A DNA stretch of 64,000 nucleotides. It comes from Bog-756 sp963703145 (GTDB lineage: Bacteria; Actinomycetota; Acidimicrobiia; Acidimicrobiales; RAAP-2). The stretch lies in the NCBI GenBank assembly GCA_963703145.1, contig OY969793.1:3100001-3164000 (forward strand), read 5' to 3'. The notes below the pieces were generated by a model. That model was not told the DNA's origin. It was given only the letters and a program-made list of their open reading frames with translations, and did not search any database. This document shows positions 16,366 to 25,977 of the stretch, one piece after another (the first letter of the stretch is position 1; the number at the start of each line of letters is the position of its first letter). Both the position numbers and the translations under genes were made by a program.

Positions 16366-17382
16366 ATGATGGGCGCCGTGGGGGACCCATTCCGCAGGGT
16401 GAGGATCGGCCTGGCCGCCCTGGGCATGGTGCTCATCGTCGGCACCGTGGGCTACCTGTGCTTCGGCTTCGGTGTCCTCGATGCCATCTTCCAGACCGTC
16501 ATCACCGTCACCACGGTCGGGTTCAATGCGCCCCACCCCCTCGACGCGGGCAGCAAGGTGTTCACCATCTTCGTGATCCTGATCGGGGTGGGCACCGCCC
16601 TGTTCACGTTCTCGGCCGTGCTCGAGGTGCTGATCGAAGGCCACATGCGAGACCTCGTGAGGAGGCGCCGAATGGAGCGGAACATCGAAGCGATGCACGG
16701 CCACGTGATCGTGTGCGGATGGGGACGGGTCGGCCGCGAGGTGGCCCAGTTCCTCACCAACGCCCATCGGGACGTGGTGGTGATCGACCGAGACCTCGAT
16801 CGCCTGGCTGGCGCGCCCTACGCCTGGGTGTGCGGCGACGTCGCTGACGACCAGACCCTGCTGGATGCGGGAATCGACCGGGCCGGGACGTTGGTGGCGG
16901 CCCTCGACACCGACTCGGACAACCTGTACCTGACCGTGGCGAGCAAGACGATGCGACCCGACGTCCAGATCATCGCCCGAGCCCGCAACGAGTCCTCGGA
17001 GTCCAAGCTGGTCCGGGCCGGGGCCGACCGGGTGGTCAACCCCCAGCAGCTCGGCGGTGACCGGATGGCCTCGTTTGTGACACAGCCCTATGTCGTCGAC
17101 TTCGTCGACGTCGTGATGCACGACGGGACCCTCAAGTTCCGACTGGAGGAGTTGGCCGTGTCCGCCGACTCACCGCTGACCGGTAACACCATCCGGTCCG
17201 CCCACCTGCGGGACCGGACGGGGGCGCTGGTGCTGGCCATCCGCCGGCCCGACGGGAGCTTCCTCACCAACCCGTCGCCCGAGGACATCATCGAGGCCGG
17301 GGACGTCCTGATCAGCGTGGGCACCGCCGAGCAGCTGGAGGCGCTGGTGGCGTTCGCCTCCCTGCCACGACCGGCGCTCTGA
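16366..17382 (+). CDS. Two-helix ion channel subunit with RCK (TrkA-N/TrkA-C) domains
   Basis: 338 residues. Helix 1 (LAALGMVLIVGTVGYLCFG), a pore loop with VTTVGF at 48-53, and helix 2 (FTIFVILIGVGTALFTFSAV) form a minimal MthK-like pore. A cytosolic RCK domain follows: HGHVIVCGWGRVGREVAQFL is the Rossmann NAD/ligand site, then VVVIDRD, VCGDVADD and VASKTMRPDVQIIARA. The C-terminal ~75 residues are a TrkA-C lobe. The oddity is the filter: potassium channels have TVGYG, here TVGFN, so the second filter glycine is missing and selectivity may be altered. Start could be 16366 or 16369. It acts in the cytoplasmic membrane, gated by a ligand on the RCK ring. Confidence 0.88.
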   Translation: MMGAVGDPFRRVRIGLAALGMVLIVGTVGYLCFGFGVLDAIFQTVITVTTVGFNAPHPLDAGSKVFTIFVILIGVGTALFTFSAVLEVLIEGHMRDLVRRRRMERNIEAMHGHVIVCGWGRVGREVAQFLTNAHRDVVVIDRDLDRLAGAPYAWVCGDVADDQTLLDAGIDRAGTLVAALDTDSDNLYLTVASKTMRPDVQIIARARNESSESKLVRAGADRVVNPQQLGGDRMASFVTQPYVVDFVDVVMHDGTLKFRLEELAVSADSPLTGNTIRSAHLRDRTGALVLAIRRPDGSFLTNPSPEDIIEAGDVLISVGTAEQLEALVAFASLPRPAL

Positions 17383-17408
17383 CCCGTCGTATGGCGCGAC
17401 CGGCCACA

Positions 17409-17427
17409 GACCGGGCCGGGCCCGGTC
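17409..17427 (+). terminator. Hairpin after the channel gene
   Basis: GACCGGGC and GCCCGGTC pair perfectly (8 bp) around a 3-nt loop, 26 bp after the channel stop and before the next gene. No T-run follows, as is common for GC-rich actinobacterial terminators. Confidence 0.4.
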
Positions 17428-17462
17428 GACGCTGGCATACTCGGTCCCGTGGGGAGACCACG

Positions 17463-18659
17463 ATGAACATCGCCACCCGGCCCGACACCCTGCTCCCTGA
17501 CCCCGAGCCCCGTCCGGTGGCCTACACCGTGATCTCGGTGGACGACCACCTGGTCGAGCCCCCGGACATGTTCGAGGGCCGCCTCCCCGACCGGTTCGCC
17601 GAGCATGCGCCCCGGATCGTCGAGACCGCCAACGGCCATCAGCTGTGGGAGTTCGACGGGAACCGCTACTCACAGGTGGGCATGAACGCCGTGGCCGGCC
17701 GCAGACCCGAGTGCGTCACCCTGGAGCCGACCCGGTTCGAGGACATGCGCCGAGGCTGCTGGGACATCGACGCCCGCATCGAGGACATGGACATCAACGG
17801 GGTGTGGGCGTCGCTCAACTTCCCGTCCCAGATCACCGGGTTCTCCGGGCGCGTCTTCTCGTCGGCCCGGGACCCGGAGCTGGGGCTGGCGGTGACCCGG
17901 GCGTGGAACGACTGGCTCTACGACGCGTGGTGGCAGCCCTACCCCGAGCGGATCATCCCCTGTGGGATCACCTTCCTGGCCGACGCCGAGGTGGGCGCGT
18001 CCGAGATCCGGCGCAACGCCGATCGGGGCTTCCGTTCGGTCACGCTCCCCGAGCGACCCCACCGCATCGGCCTGCCCAGCCTGTTCTCGGGATACTGGGA
18101 CCCCATCGTGCAGGCGTGCGAGGAGACCGACACCGTCATCTCGCTCCATGTCGGCTCCTCGGGTATGCCCGACATGCCCGAGGACAGCCCGATGGTGGCC
18201 CTCGGCGCCACCCTGTTCGGCCAGATGTCACTGTCGGCCTGTGCCGAGTGGCTGTGGTCGGGCCTGCCGGTGCGCTTCCCGCGCCTCAAGATCGCCATGA
18301 GCGAGGGCGGCATCGGTTGGGTGGCCATGCTGCTGGACCGCCTCGACAACATCGTCGAGCGGTCCGGCTACGGACGCGACTTCGACACGTCGGGACTGCT
18401 CCCCGCCCAGGTGCTGGCTCGGAACTTCTGGTTCTGCACCATCGACGATCCCTCCACCATCGACACCCGCTATCGCATCGGCATCGACCACATCATGGTG
18501 GAGGTGGACTACCCACACGGCGACTCCACCTGGCCCGACACCCAGTCGGTCATCGAGCGGTACTGGGGCCACCTCCCCGTCGAGGACCTCCGCAAGCTGA
18601 CCCACCAGAACGCCGCCGCCCTCTACCGGTGGCCACTGCCTGACCACCCGGTCCCATGA
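17463..18659 (+). CDS. Amidohydrolase family 2 (ACMSD-like metal-dependent hydrolase/decarboxylase)
   Basis: 398 residues. The N-terminal VISVDDHLVEPPDMF corresponds to the D-x-H metal motif of the family; ISLHVGSSGMPDMP, KIAMSEGGIGWV and IMVEVDYPHGDSTWP carry the further His/Glu/Asp ligands of the TIM barrel. The group includes 2-amino-3-carboxymuconate semialdehyde decarboxylase and related non-oxidative decarboxylases or hydrolases. GGGGAG precedes the ATG. Its stop overlaps the next start (ATGA), making it the first gene of a four-gene catabolic cluster with an aldolase, an alcohol dehydrogenase and a flavin monooxygenase. Confidence 0.86.
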   Translation: MNIATRPDTLLPDPEPRPVAYTVISVDDHLVEPPDMFEGRLPDRFAEHAPRIVETANGHQLWEFDGNRYSQVGMNAVAGRRPECVTLEPTRFEDMRRGCWDIDARIEDMDINGVWASLNFPSQITGFSGRVFSSARDPELGLAVTRAWNDWLYDAWWQPYPERIIPCGITFLADAEVGASEIRRNADRGFRSVTLPERPHRIGLPSLFSGYWDPIVQACEETDTVISLHVGSSGMPDMPEDSPMVALGATLFGQMSLSACAEWLWSGLPVRFPRLKIAMSEGGIGWVAMLLDRLDNIVERSGYGRDFDTSGLLPAQVLARNFWFCTIDDPSTIDTRYRIGIDHIMVEVDYPHGDSTWPDTQSVIERYWGHLPVEDLRKLTHQNAAALYRWPLPDHPVP

Positions 18660-19432
18660 CCGACCCGTGCTTCGCCGCCTCCCCCGATGCCCTGTTGCCC
18701 GAGGTGACCCCCCGCCAGGAGCTGGTGCTCTTGGCCCGGACACTGTGGCGTGAGGGGTACGACGACCACCTGGCCGGCCACATCACCTACCGCCAGCCCG
18801 ACGGGACCCTGCTGTGCAATCCGTGGCTGCTCCTGTGGGAGGAGATCCGCCCTGAGGACGTGCTGGTCATCGACACCGACGGCACCCGCCTGCAGGGCGA
18901 CTGGCCGGTGCCGCCCGGGATCCCGCTGCACCTCGAGCTCCACCGCCAGCGCCGCGACGTGGTCGTCGCCGTGCACAGCCACCCCCGGTTCGCCACCGTC
19001 TGGGCCGACCTGGCCCGCATCCCGCCGTGCTACGACCAGAGCTCGGCCCTCGGCGGCGGCGAGCTGGTCGTGGTCGACGAGTACGACGGGCCGGTCGACG
19101 ACCGCCAGTCGGCCGCCCGCGCCGTGGCGTCGATGGGGACAGCGGACATGGCCCTGCTGGCCAACCACGGCGTCTTCGTCACGGCCGGGAGCATCCGCGC
19201 CGCCCACCAGCGGGCGGTGGCCCTCGAGTACCGGAGCCGGCGGGCCTGGCAGGTCGAGGCCGTAGGTACCGGACGGGAGCTGCCCGAGCCGGCGCGGTCG
19301 TACTTCGGTGCCTCGAACGGTGAAGGGTTCATCGGCTACTTCGAGGCCATGGCCCGCCAGGAGCTCCGCGCCGACCCCACCCTGCTGGCCGGGCCGTCCC
19401 GATCGGGTGGGCCGGCACCTGCACGGGCCTGA
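18656..19432 (+). CDS. Class II aldolase/adducin family protein
   Basis: 258 residues. The fold is recognised from DDHLAGHITYRQPDGTLLCNPW, the zinc ligands in VAVHSHPRFATVW and LLANHGVFVTAG, and EIRPEDVLVIDTDG. Members split or decarboxylate sugar phosphates and hydroxy acids (fuculose aldolase, HMG/3-oxo acid decarboxylases). It overlaps the amidohydrolase stop by 4 bp, so the two products are made together and probably act in sequence on one compound. The neutral C-terminal tail (GPSRSGGPAPARA) looks disordered. Confidence 0.86.
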   Translation: MTDPCFAASPDALLPEVTPRQELVLLARTLWREGYDDHLAGHITYRQPDGTLLCNPWLLLWEEIRPEDVLVIDTDGTRLQGDWPVPPGIPLHLELHRQRRDVVVAVHSHPRFATVWADLARIPPCYDQSSALGGGELVVVDEYDGPVDDRQSAARAVASMGTADMALLANHGVFVTAGSIRAAHQRAVALEYRSRRAWQVEAVGTGRELPEPARSYFGASNGEGFIGYFEAMARQELRADPTLLAGPSRSGGPAPARA

Positions 19433-19514
19433 CGGCGGCGCCGACGGTGTGTGAGACTCGCCCGGCTCGAGGAGCTGTGACCGCGCCGGCGGGCACCGGC
19501 TCGAAGGGGGAACC

Positions 19515-20582
19515 GTGCGCGCTGTCGTGACCCGTGGTGGAGGACTGGTCGTGGACCAGGTGGCCGACCCGACACCGGGATCGGGACACGTTCTGGTCCG
19601 TTCGCTGGCCGCCGGGATCTGCGGTTCAGACCTCCATGCCCTGGCTGACTTCTCGCGGTTCGCCGGCCTCATGGACCGGGTCGGCGTGCCGGGGGTCGAC
19701 CCGGGTGCCGACACCGTCTTCGGCCACGAGTTCTGCGCCGAGGTGGTCGACCACGGACCCGACACCGCCGGCACCCTGGCGGTGGGCACCCGGGTGTGCT
19801 CGGTCCCGATCGTCTTCGGCCCGGGCGGGGTGGAGCAGGTCGGCTACTCGAACACCTACCCCGGTGCCCTGGCCGAGTACCTGGTCCTCCAGGAGCTGCT
19901 GCTGCTCCCGGTCCCCGACGGTCTCGACACCGCAACGGCCGCCCTGACCGAGCCCATGGCGGTGGGCGAGCACGCCGTCGGGCTGTCCGGGCTGGTCGCC
20001 GGGCAGGCCTGCCTGGTGGTGGGGTGTGGGCCGGTCGGCCTGGCGGTCATCGCCGCCTTGAAGGGCCGGGGACTCGGGCCGGTCCTGGCCGCCGATTTCT
20101 CCCCCGCTCGCCGACGGCTGGCCGAGGCCTTCGGCGCCGACGAGGTGCTCGACCCGGCCGAGGGGTCCCCGCACGACCGCTGGCCCGCCTTCGGCGTGCC
20201 GGCGACCATCATGGAGCGGGCCGCTTCCACCATGCTCGGAGGCGACGTCGCCGACGCCGTCATCTTCGAGGCGGTCGGGGTCCCGGGCATGCTGGCGTCC
20301 CTCATCGAGGAGGCCCCGCCCCACACCAGGATCGTGGTGGTCGGGGTCTGCCTGCACGCCGACACCATCGAGCCCTTCCTGGCAGTCACCAAAGAGATCG
20401 AGCTCCGGTTCTCGTTCGGCTACACCCCCGACGAGTTCGCCTCTACCCTGTCGCGCCTCGGTGCCGGGGTCCCCGGTGCCGACCTCCTGGTCACGTCGAC
20501 CGTGGGTCTCGAGGGTGTGCCGGGCGCCTTCGACACGCTGCGCACCCCGGGCGAACACGGCAAGATCCTGGTCAACCCCTGA
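19515..20582 (+). CDS. Zinc-binding medium-chain alcohol dehydrogenase
   Basis: 355 residues. The catalytic zinc site is visible as AGICGSDLHAL (Cys36) and FGHEFCAEV; the NAD(P) motif is VVGCGPVGLAVIAAL near residue 175. The four-cysteine structural zinc lobe normally found around residues 90-115 is absent: the region reads VCSVPIVFGPGGVEQVGYSN. This places it in the subgroup of MDRs without structural zinc. The GTG start has GGGGGA upstream. It is third in the catabolic cluster and 13 bp ahead of the flavin monooxygenase, so it may oxidise an alcohol produced or consumed by its neighbours. Confidence 0.86.
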   Translation: MRAVVTRGGGLVVDQVADPTPGSGHVLVRSLAAGICGSDLHALADFSRFAGLMDRVGVPGVDPGADTVFGHEFCAEVVDHGPDTAGTLAVGTRVCSVPIVFGPGGVEQVGYSNTYPGALAEYLVLQELLLLPVPDGLDTATAALTEPMAVGEHAVGLSGLVAGQACLVVGCGPVGLAVIAALKGRGLGPVLAADFSPARRRLAEAFGADEVLDPAEGSPHDRWPAFGVPATIMERAASTMLGGDVADAVIFEAVGVPGMLASLIEEAPPHTRIVVVGVCLHADTIEPFLAVTKEIELRFSFGYTPDEFASTLSRLGAGVPGADLLVTSTVGLEGVPGAFDTLRTPGEHGKILVNP

Positions 20583-20595
20583 GCGAGGAGCACAC

Positions 20596-21780
20596 ATGTC
20601 CACCATCGGAGCACCCGACCACCTGGGATTCGGGATCTTCCTGGCCCCCTTCCACCCGGTGGGCCAGAACCCGTCGTTGGCCCTGGAGCGGGACCTGCAG
20701 CTGCTCGAGCACCTCGACACCCTCGGGTTCGACGAGGCGTGGATCGGCGAGCACCATTCGGCCGGCTACGAGATCATCGCCTCGCCCGAGGTGTTCATCG
20801 CCGCCGCCGCCCAGCGGACGCGACGGATCCGGCTCGGCACCGGGGTGTCGTCGCTGCCCTACCACCATCCCTTCATGCTGGCCGACCGCCTGGTGCTCCT
20901 CGACCACCTGACCCATGGCCGGCTGATGATCGGCGTCGGGCCGGGTGCACTTCCCTCCGACGCCTTCATGATGGGGATCGATCCCGCCCGGCAGCGGGAC
21001 ATGATGGAAGAGGCCTTAGAGGCCATCCTCTTGCTGCTGGCCGGGGACGCGCCGGTCACCATGAAGACGGACTGGTTCACCCTGGTCGACGCCCGGCTGC
21101 AGCTGCGCCCGGTGCAGCGCCCCTATCCCGAGGTGGCCGTGGCCGCCCAGGTGTCGCCGGCCGGACCGCGGGCCGCCGGGCGCCTCGGGTGCAGCCTCTT
21201 GTCGATCGGGGCCACCTCGGCCGGCGGCTTCGACGTCCTCGGCCACCACTGGGACGTCATGGAGGAGCGCTCAGCCGAGTTCGGGACCACCATCGACCGC
21301 GGCCGGTGGCGGTTGGTGGGCCCCATGCACATCGCCGATACCAAGGAGCAGGCCATCGCGGATGTCGGCTTCGGCCTGGCCGAGTGGGTCGACTACTTCC
21401 AACGGGTGGCCGCCCTCCCCCTGGCCCCGGACACCGACAACCACGAGACCCTGGTGGACGCCCTCAACGCCTCGGGGTTCGCGGTGATCGGCACGGTGGA
21501 GGACGCCATCGCCCAGGTGGCGCGGCTCCGAACCCAGTCCAAGGGGTTCGGCACGTTCCTGCTCATGGGCCACGAGTGGGCCGACACCGCCGCCACCCGC
21601 CACTCCTACGAGCTCATCGCCCGCTACGTCATGCCCGAGTTCCAGGGGACATCTGCCACCCTGACGGCCAGCCGGGACTGGGCGGCCGAGAACCGGCCGG
21701 AGTTCATCTCCGCGGCCGGGGCCGCCGTGATGACGGCCATCCAACAGCACCAAGAGGAGCGGGCGGGCAGCGGGAGCTGA
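20596..21780 (+). CDS. LLM-class flavin-dependent monooxygenase
   Basis: 394 residues with a luciferase-like TIM barrel: FGIFLAPFHPVGQNP, LDTLGFDEAWIGEHHSAGYE, RIRLGTGVSSLPYHHPFMLA and GRLMIGVGPGALPSDAFMMG. It resembles limonene-1,2-monooxygenase-like and alkanal-monooxygenase-like proteins that use FMNH2 from a separate reductase. GCGAGGAG precedes the ATG. It closes the amidohydrolase-aldolase-ADH cluster. A role in oxygenating a terpenoid, ketone or similar hydrophobic compound is inference from family and context. No partner flavin reductase is next to it. Confidence 0.85.
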   Translation: MSTIGAPDHLGFGIFLAPFHPVGQNPSLALERDLQLLEHLDTLGFDEAWIGEHHSAGYEIIASPEVFIAAAAQRTRRIRLGTGVSSLPYHHPFMLADRLVLLDHLTHGRLMIGVGPGALPSDAFMMGIDPARQRDMMEEALEAILLLLAGDAPVTMKTDWFTLVDARLQLRPVQRPYPEVAVAAQVSPAGPRAAGRLGCSLLSIGATSAGGFDVLGHHWDVMEERSAEFGTTIDRGRWRLVGPMHIADTKEQAIADVGFGLAEWVDYFQRVAALPLAPDTDNHETLVDALNASGFAVIGTVEDAIAQVARLRTQSKGFGTFLLMGHEWADTAATRHSYELIARYVMPEFQGTSATLTASRDWAAENRPEFISAAGAAVMTAIQQHQEERAGSGS

Positions 21781-21810
21781 GCGGATCGCCCCGGTCGGCC
21801 GAGGCGGGGA

Positions 21811-22956
<1,146 letters not shown>

Positions 22957-23040
22957 TGTGCTTCCTGGCCGGCTGCGGCGTCGACCGGTCCCCGGTTCCC
23001 GTTGGTTGCCCCGACCCCGGCGACCGGCTTAGATGGCGCG

Positions 23041-23415
23041 GTGACCGCTGTCGCCCGCCTCGCCGCAGTGTCCATGGACGCAGCGGATCCGGTCGAGCTC
23101 GCCGAGTTCTACCGCCGGCTGCTCGACCTCGAGGTGTTCTTCACCTCGGACACCTTCGTGGCCCTGAAGGGGGCCGGTGTCTACCTCACCGTGCAGAAGG
23201 TCGACGGCTACCGGCCGCCCGACTGGCCCGGGGACGAGGTGCCCAAGCAGTTGCACCTGGAGCTGGCCGTCGACGACCTCGAAGAGGCCGAGGCCGGTGC
23301 CCTGGCCGCCGGGGCCCGCACGGCCGACACCCAGCCCAACCCGGACCTGTGGCGGGTGCTGCTCGACCCGGCCGGCCACCCGTTCTGCATCACCACCCTG
23401 ATCCCCGAGGACTGA
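23041..23415 (+). CDS. VOC (glyoxalase/bleomycin-resistance-like) protein
   Basis: 124 residues from a GTG. LAAVSMDAADPVELAEFYRRLLDLEVFF is the first beta-alpha-beta unit, and KQLHLELAVDDLEEAEAGALAAGAR then LLDPAGHPFCITTL the second, as in small actinobacterial VOC proteins. The metal-site His/Glu pattern is only partly kept, so it may bind rather than catalyse. The frame is open 13 codons further upstream; the GTG is chosen because TTAGAT lies 6 nt before it and the domain starts there. No functional link with neighbours is evident. Confidence 0.75.
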   Translation: MTAVARLAAVSMDAADPVELAEFYRRLLDLEVFFTSDTFVALKGAGVYLTVQKVDGYRPPDWPGDEVPKQLHLELAVDDLEEAEAGALAAGARTADTQPNPDLWRVLLDPAGHPFCITTLIPED

Positions 23416-23442
23416 GCCCGCCCCAACGCGTGCCCGTGGGCC

Positions 23443-23799
23443 TCAGGCCCCGCTGGCGAGATCGAACCACACCGTCTTGCCGGGGCGGTTGTCGGCTGTT
23501 CCCCACTGCTTGGCCAGTTGGTCGAGGATGAGTAGGCCCCGCCCGTGGACGTCGGACTCGAGGGGAGCCAACAGCACCGGCTGGTCCCGGCTCTGGTCGG
23601 TGACGGCCACCCGGAGCGTGCCCTCGGCCTCGCTGACCATGACGTCGAACGCCGTGCCGCCGTGGACGATGGCGTTGGTGGCCAACTCGCTGGTGAGGAG
23701 CTCGGCGACATCGACCGTGTCGGCCGGGAACCCGCTGAGCACCGACCGGACGAAGTGCCTGGCGCGGGAGACGCTCTCGATGTGCATCGGAAATCGCAT
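23443..23799 (-). CDS. Anti-sigma-factor-like HATPase (RsbW/SpoIIAB type)
   Basis: 118 residues from the ATG at 23799; a GTG 25 codons upstream is also open. The GHKL ATP-binding boxes are ELLTSELATNAIVHGG (N box, about 34-49), VAVTDQSRDQ (G1) and DVHGRGLLILDQLAKQWGT (G2). Short single-domain proteins of this class in actinobacteria act as serine kinases/anti-sigma factors in stress signalling or are orphan ATP-binding proteins. No anti-anti-sigma factor, PP2C phosphatase or sigma gene is adjacent, so its partner is elsewhere. Confidence 0.85.
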   Translation of the reverse strand: MRFPMHIESVSRARHFVRSVLSGFPADTVDVAELLTSELATNAIVHGGTAFDVMVSEAEGTLRVAVTDQSRDQPVLLAPLESDVHGRGLLILDQLAKQWGTADNRPGKTVWFDLASGA

Positions 23800-23930
23800 T
23801 GTTGCAAGCACCCTGACGAAGCCCCGTTTTCCTGCACGCTCAAGCGCAACGAACACCGCCACGCTCTTGGCCACCCCGGCTTAGGGCCGTACCCCCGGGC
23901 GGGTCTGGCAAACCACGGTGCCGGCGTGGC

Positions 23931-24983
23931 TCAGCCCAGGTAGGACCCGGCCACGCCACGGTAGAGGCCGGGATCCACGGTCTTGGGCGTGCCGGTGGCC
24001 TCTGACAGCGGGATCCGGACGATCTGGCCGGCGTTGAGGGCCACCATCGTCCCGAACGACCCGTCGTGCACCGCGGCGAGCGCCTCGGCCCCGAACCGGG
24101 TGGCCAGGACCCGGTCGTAGGCGGTGGGCGTGCCGCCGCGCTGGATGTGCCCGAGGACGGTGGCCCGGGACTCGAAGCCTGTCCGGCGCTCGATCTCACC
24201 GGCCAGGTAGGCACCGACACCACCGAGGCGGGCATGGCCGAACTGGTCGGTGACGGCGTCCCCGGCCTCCTGGGGCCAGCCGTCGACCCGCTCGGTGGTG
24301 GTGGCCCCCTCGGCGACCACCACGGTGGAGAAGAACCGACCACCCTCGTGGCGCGCCGCCAGCCGCTCGCAGACGGCATCCACCGAGAAGGGCACCTCGG
24401 GGATGAGGATCTCCGCCGCGCCACCGGCCAGGCCGGCGTGGACCGCGATGTGCCCGACGTTGCGGCCCATCACCTCGCACACCATGACCCGGTGGTGGGA
24501 CTCGGCGGTCGTCTGCAGCCGGTCGATGGCGTCGGTGGCGATCTGCACGGCGGTGTCGAAGCCGAAGGTGACCTCGGTCCCCGACAGGTCGTTGTCGATG
24601 GTCTTGGGCACGCCGACGACCGGCAGGCCCAGCTGGTGCAGGCGGTTGGCCGCACCCAGCGTGTCGTCACCCCCGATGGCCACCAGGGCGTCGATGCCCA
24701 GGGAGCCGAGGGCGGCGAACACCCGGTCGGGCCCACCCGGGTCGGCGAAGGGATTGGTTCGGGAGGTGCCGAGGATGGTCCCACCCTGGGTCAGGATGCC
24801 GCGGCACCGCTCGACCTCGAGGTCGACGGCGTTGGCCTGGAGCACGCCGTTCCATCCGTCGAGGAAGCCCACCGAGCGGTCGCCGTGGAGCACCGACCCG
24901 GCCACCACCACCGCCCGGATCACCGCATTCAACCCCGGGCAGTCGCCGCCTCCGGTGAGCACCCCGATCCGCATGGCCACCAT
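23931..24983 (-). CDS. pfkA: 6-phosphofructokinase, residues of the PPi-dependent type
   Basis: 350 residues. The PFKA fold is clear: MRIGVLTGGGDCPGLNAVIR at the N-terminus, IGGDDTLGAA at 103-112, PKTIDND at 126-132, EVMGRNVGHIAVHAGLAGGA and LGHIQRGGTPTAYDR. ATP-dependent enzymes have GGDGS and a glycine two residues before T-I-D-N-D; here the residues are GGDD and PK, the pair that in established work marks pyrophosphate as phosphoryl donor. It phosphorylates fructose 6-phosphate, reversibly if PPi-linked. The start could also be the ATG at 24974. No other glycolytic gene is adjacent; a thioesterase starts upstream on the same strand. Confidence 0.9.
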   Translation of the reverse strand: MVAMRIGVLTGGGDCPGLNAVIRAVVVAGSVLHGDRSVGFLDGWNGVLQANAVDLEVERCRGILTQGGTILGTSRTNPFADPGGPDRVFAALGSLGIDALVAIGGDDTLGAANRLHQLGLPVVGVPKTIDNDLSGTEVTFGFDTAVQIATDAIDRLQTTAESHHRVMVCEVMGRNVGHIAVHAGLAGGAAEILIPEVPFSVDAVCERLAARHEGGRFFSTVVVAEGATTTERVDGWPQEAGDAVTDQFGHARLGGVGAYLAGEIERRTGFESRATVLGHIQRGGTPTAYDRVLATRFGAEALAAVHDGSFGTMVALNAGQIVRIPLSEATGTPKTVDPGLYRGVAGSYLG

Positions 24984-24998
24984 CAGCGCACCCCCATC

Positions 24999-25379
24999 TC
25001 AGGCCCGGCCGGCCAGGAAGCTCAGCGTGAGCAGCGCCGTGGCCACCAGCTCATCGTCTCGTCCGGCATCGTGGACCCGCACCTCCACCACGCCCTGGCG
25101 CCCCCCGATCCGCAGCGGGGTGGCGAGCGCCCGCAGCGGCCCCACCGTCGCCCCCGAGAGATAGCTGAGGGCCACACTCGAGGTGGCGACTGCTCGCTGG
25201 CTGGCCCGGTGGGCGGCATAGGCGCCGGCCCGGTCGACGACGGCCGCGATCAGGCCGCCGTGGACCGCGCCCGAGGGGCCCCGCATGTCGTCGACGATGT
25301 CGACCTCGAAGATGTGGGTGTCGTCCTCGTCCCGTGATCGGGTCGGCAACTGATCGAGCAACGGGCATCCCATCGACAT
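24999..25379 (-). CDS. PaaI-type hotdog thioesterase
   Basis: 126 residues. The hotdog fold is recognised from DMRGPSGAVHGGLIAAVVDRAGAY, with the HGG motif and the acidic residue on the central helix, and SVALSYLSGATVGPLRALATPLRIG, followed by LVATALLTLSFL at the C-terminus. Such enzymes hydrolyse short or aromatic acyl-CoA thioesters. The start at 25379 is preferred to one 16 codons upstream since the extra residues are Arg/Pro-rich and unlike the family. It lies 15 bp upstream of the phosphofructokinase and may be co-transcribed with it without a clear functional link. Confidence 0.82.
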   Translation of the reverse strand: MSMGCPLLDQLPTRSRDEDDTHIFEVDIVDDMRGPSGAVHGGLIAAVVDRAGAYAAHRASQRAVATSSVALSYLSGATVGPLRALATPLRIGGRQGVVEVRVHDAGRDDELVATALLTLSFLAGRA

Positions 25380-25513
25380 AGGGGGCGATGGTAGGCGTGG
25401 CCGGGACCGGCGGCCACCGACGCCCACAGGATCGGGCTCGGGTACCGTTGGGTGCGCCGGTGCGGACCGACCTCGACGACCGAGACGTCCGGGCGCCGGC
25501 CTCAGGAGGAATC

Positions 25514-25849
25514 ATGGACGAAGGACGCGCCCGGGCGCTCGTACAGGCGGAACGGGACCGTGTGCAGGCGTTGCTCGACGACACCGACCAGGCCGGCCGG
25601 GAGGACCGGGACGAAGCCAACGCCGATGGCGATCTCGCCGATCCGGCCCAGCGGCTGACCGCTGAGGAGGGCGATGACGCCGTGTCGGCCGGGCTGACGG
25701 CTCGCCTCGAAGCGCTGGATCGCGCTGATCGTCGCCTCGACGAGGGGACCTACGGCCGCTCGGTGCGCAGTGGGCTCCCCATTCCCGACAGCCGGCTCGA
25801 GGCCGACCCGGCGGCGGAGCTCACCGTGGAGGAGGCCCAGGCCGGGTGA
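25514..25849 (+). CDS. DksA/TraR-like protein lacking the zinc-finger cysteines
   Basis: 111 residues starting at an ATG behind a strong AGGAGGA. The first 60 residues are a charged coiled-coil hairpin (LVQAERDRVQALLDDTDQAG), and the end, LEALDRADRRLDEGTYGRSV then GLPIPDSRLEADPAAE, aligns by eye with the DksA C-terminal ALxRIExGTYGxCxxCGxxIPxxRLEAxPxA. The cysteines at the first C-x-x-C are replaced (GRSVRSG), and the second pair is absent too. DksA proteins enter the RNA polymerase secondary channel; whether this version still binds is open. Next to a universal stress gene 130 bp downstream, which fits a stress role. Confidence 0.75.
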   Translation: MDEGRARALVQAERDRVQALLDDTDQAGREDRDEANADGDLADPAQRLTAEEGDDAVSAGLTARLEALDRADRRLDEGTYGRSVRSGLPIPDSRLEADPAAELTVEEAQAG

Positions 25850-25977
25850 CCGCGCCACCGTCGTGGGTTGCTGACGGCCGGTAGGCTCAGGCCGCCCGAG
25901 TCGCATCGCCCGTCCCCGCTGGGGACGGCCCCCCGCCCCGGGGATGCGCCCCATCCGTCATCGAGAGGAGCCCGCCC

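Noticed and set aside
15712..17121. 470-residue upstream extension of the propeller protein frame
   Set aside because: It is antisense to the F420-type oxidoreductase and channel genes and lacks family resemblance; a GTG with a good ribosome binding site and a signal peptide at 15711 marks the start.
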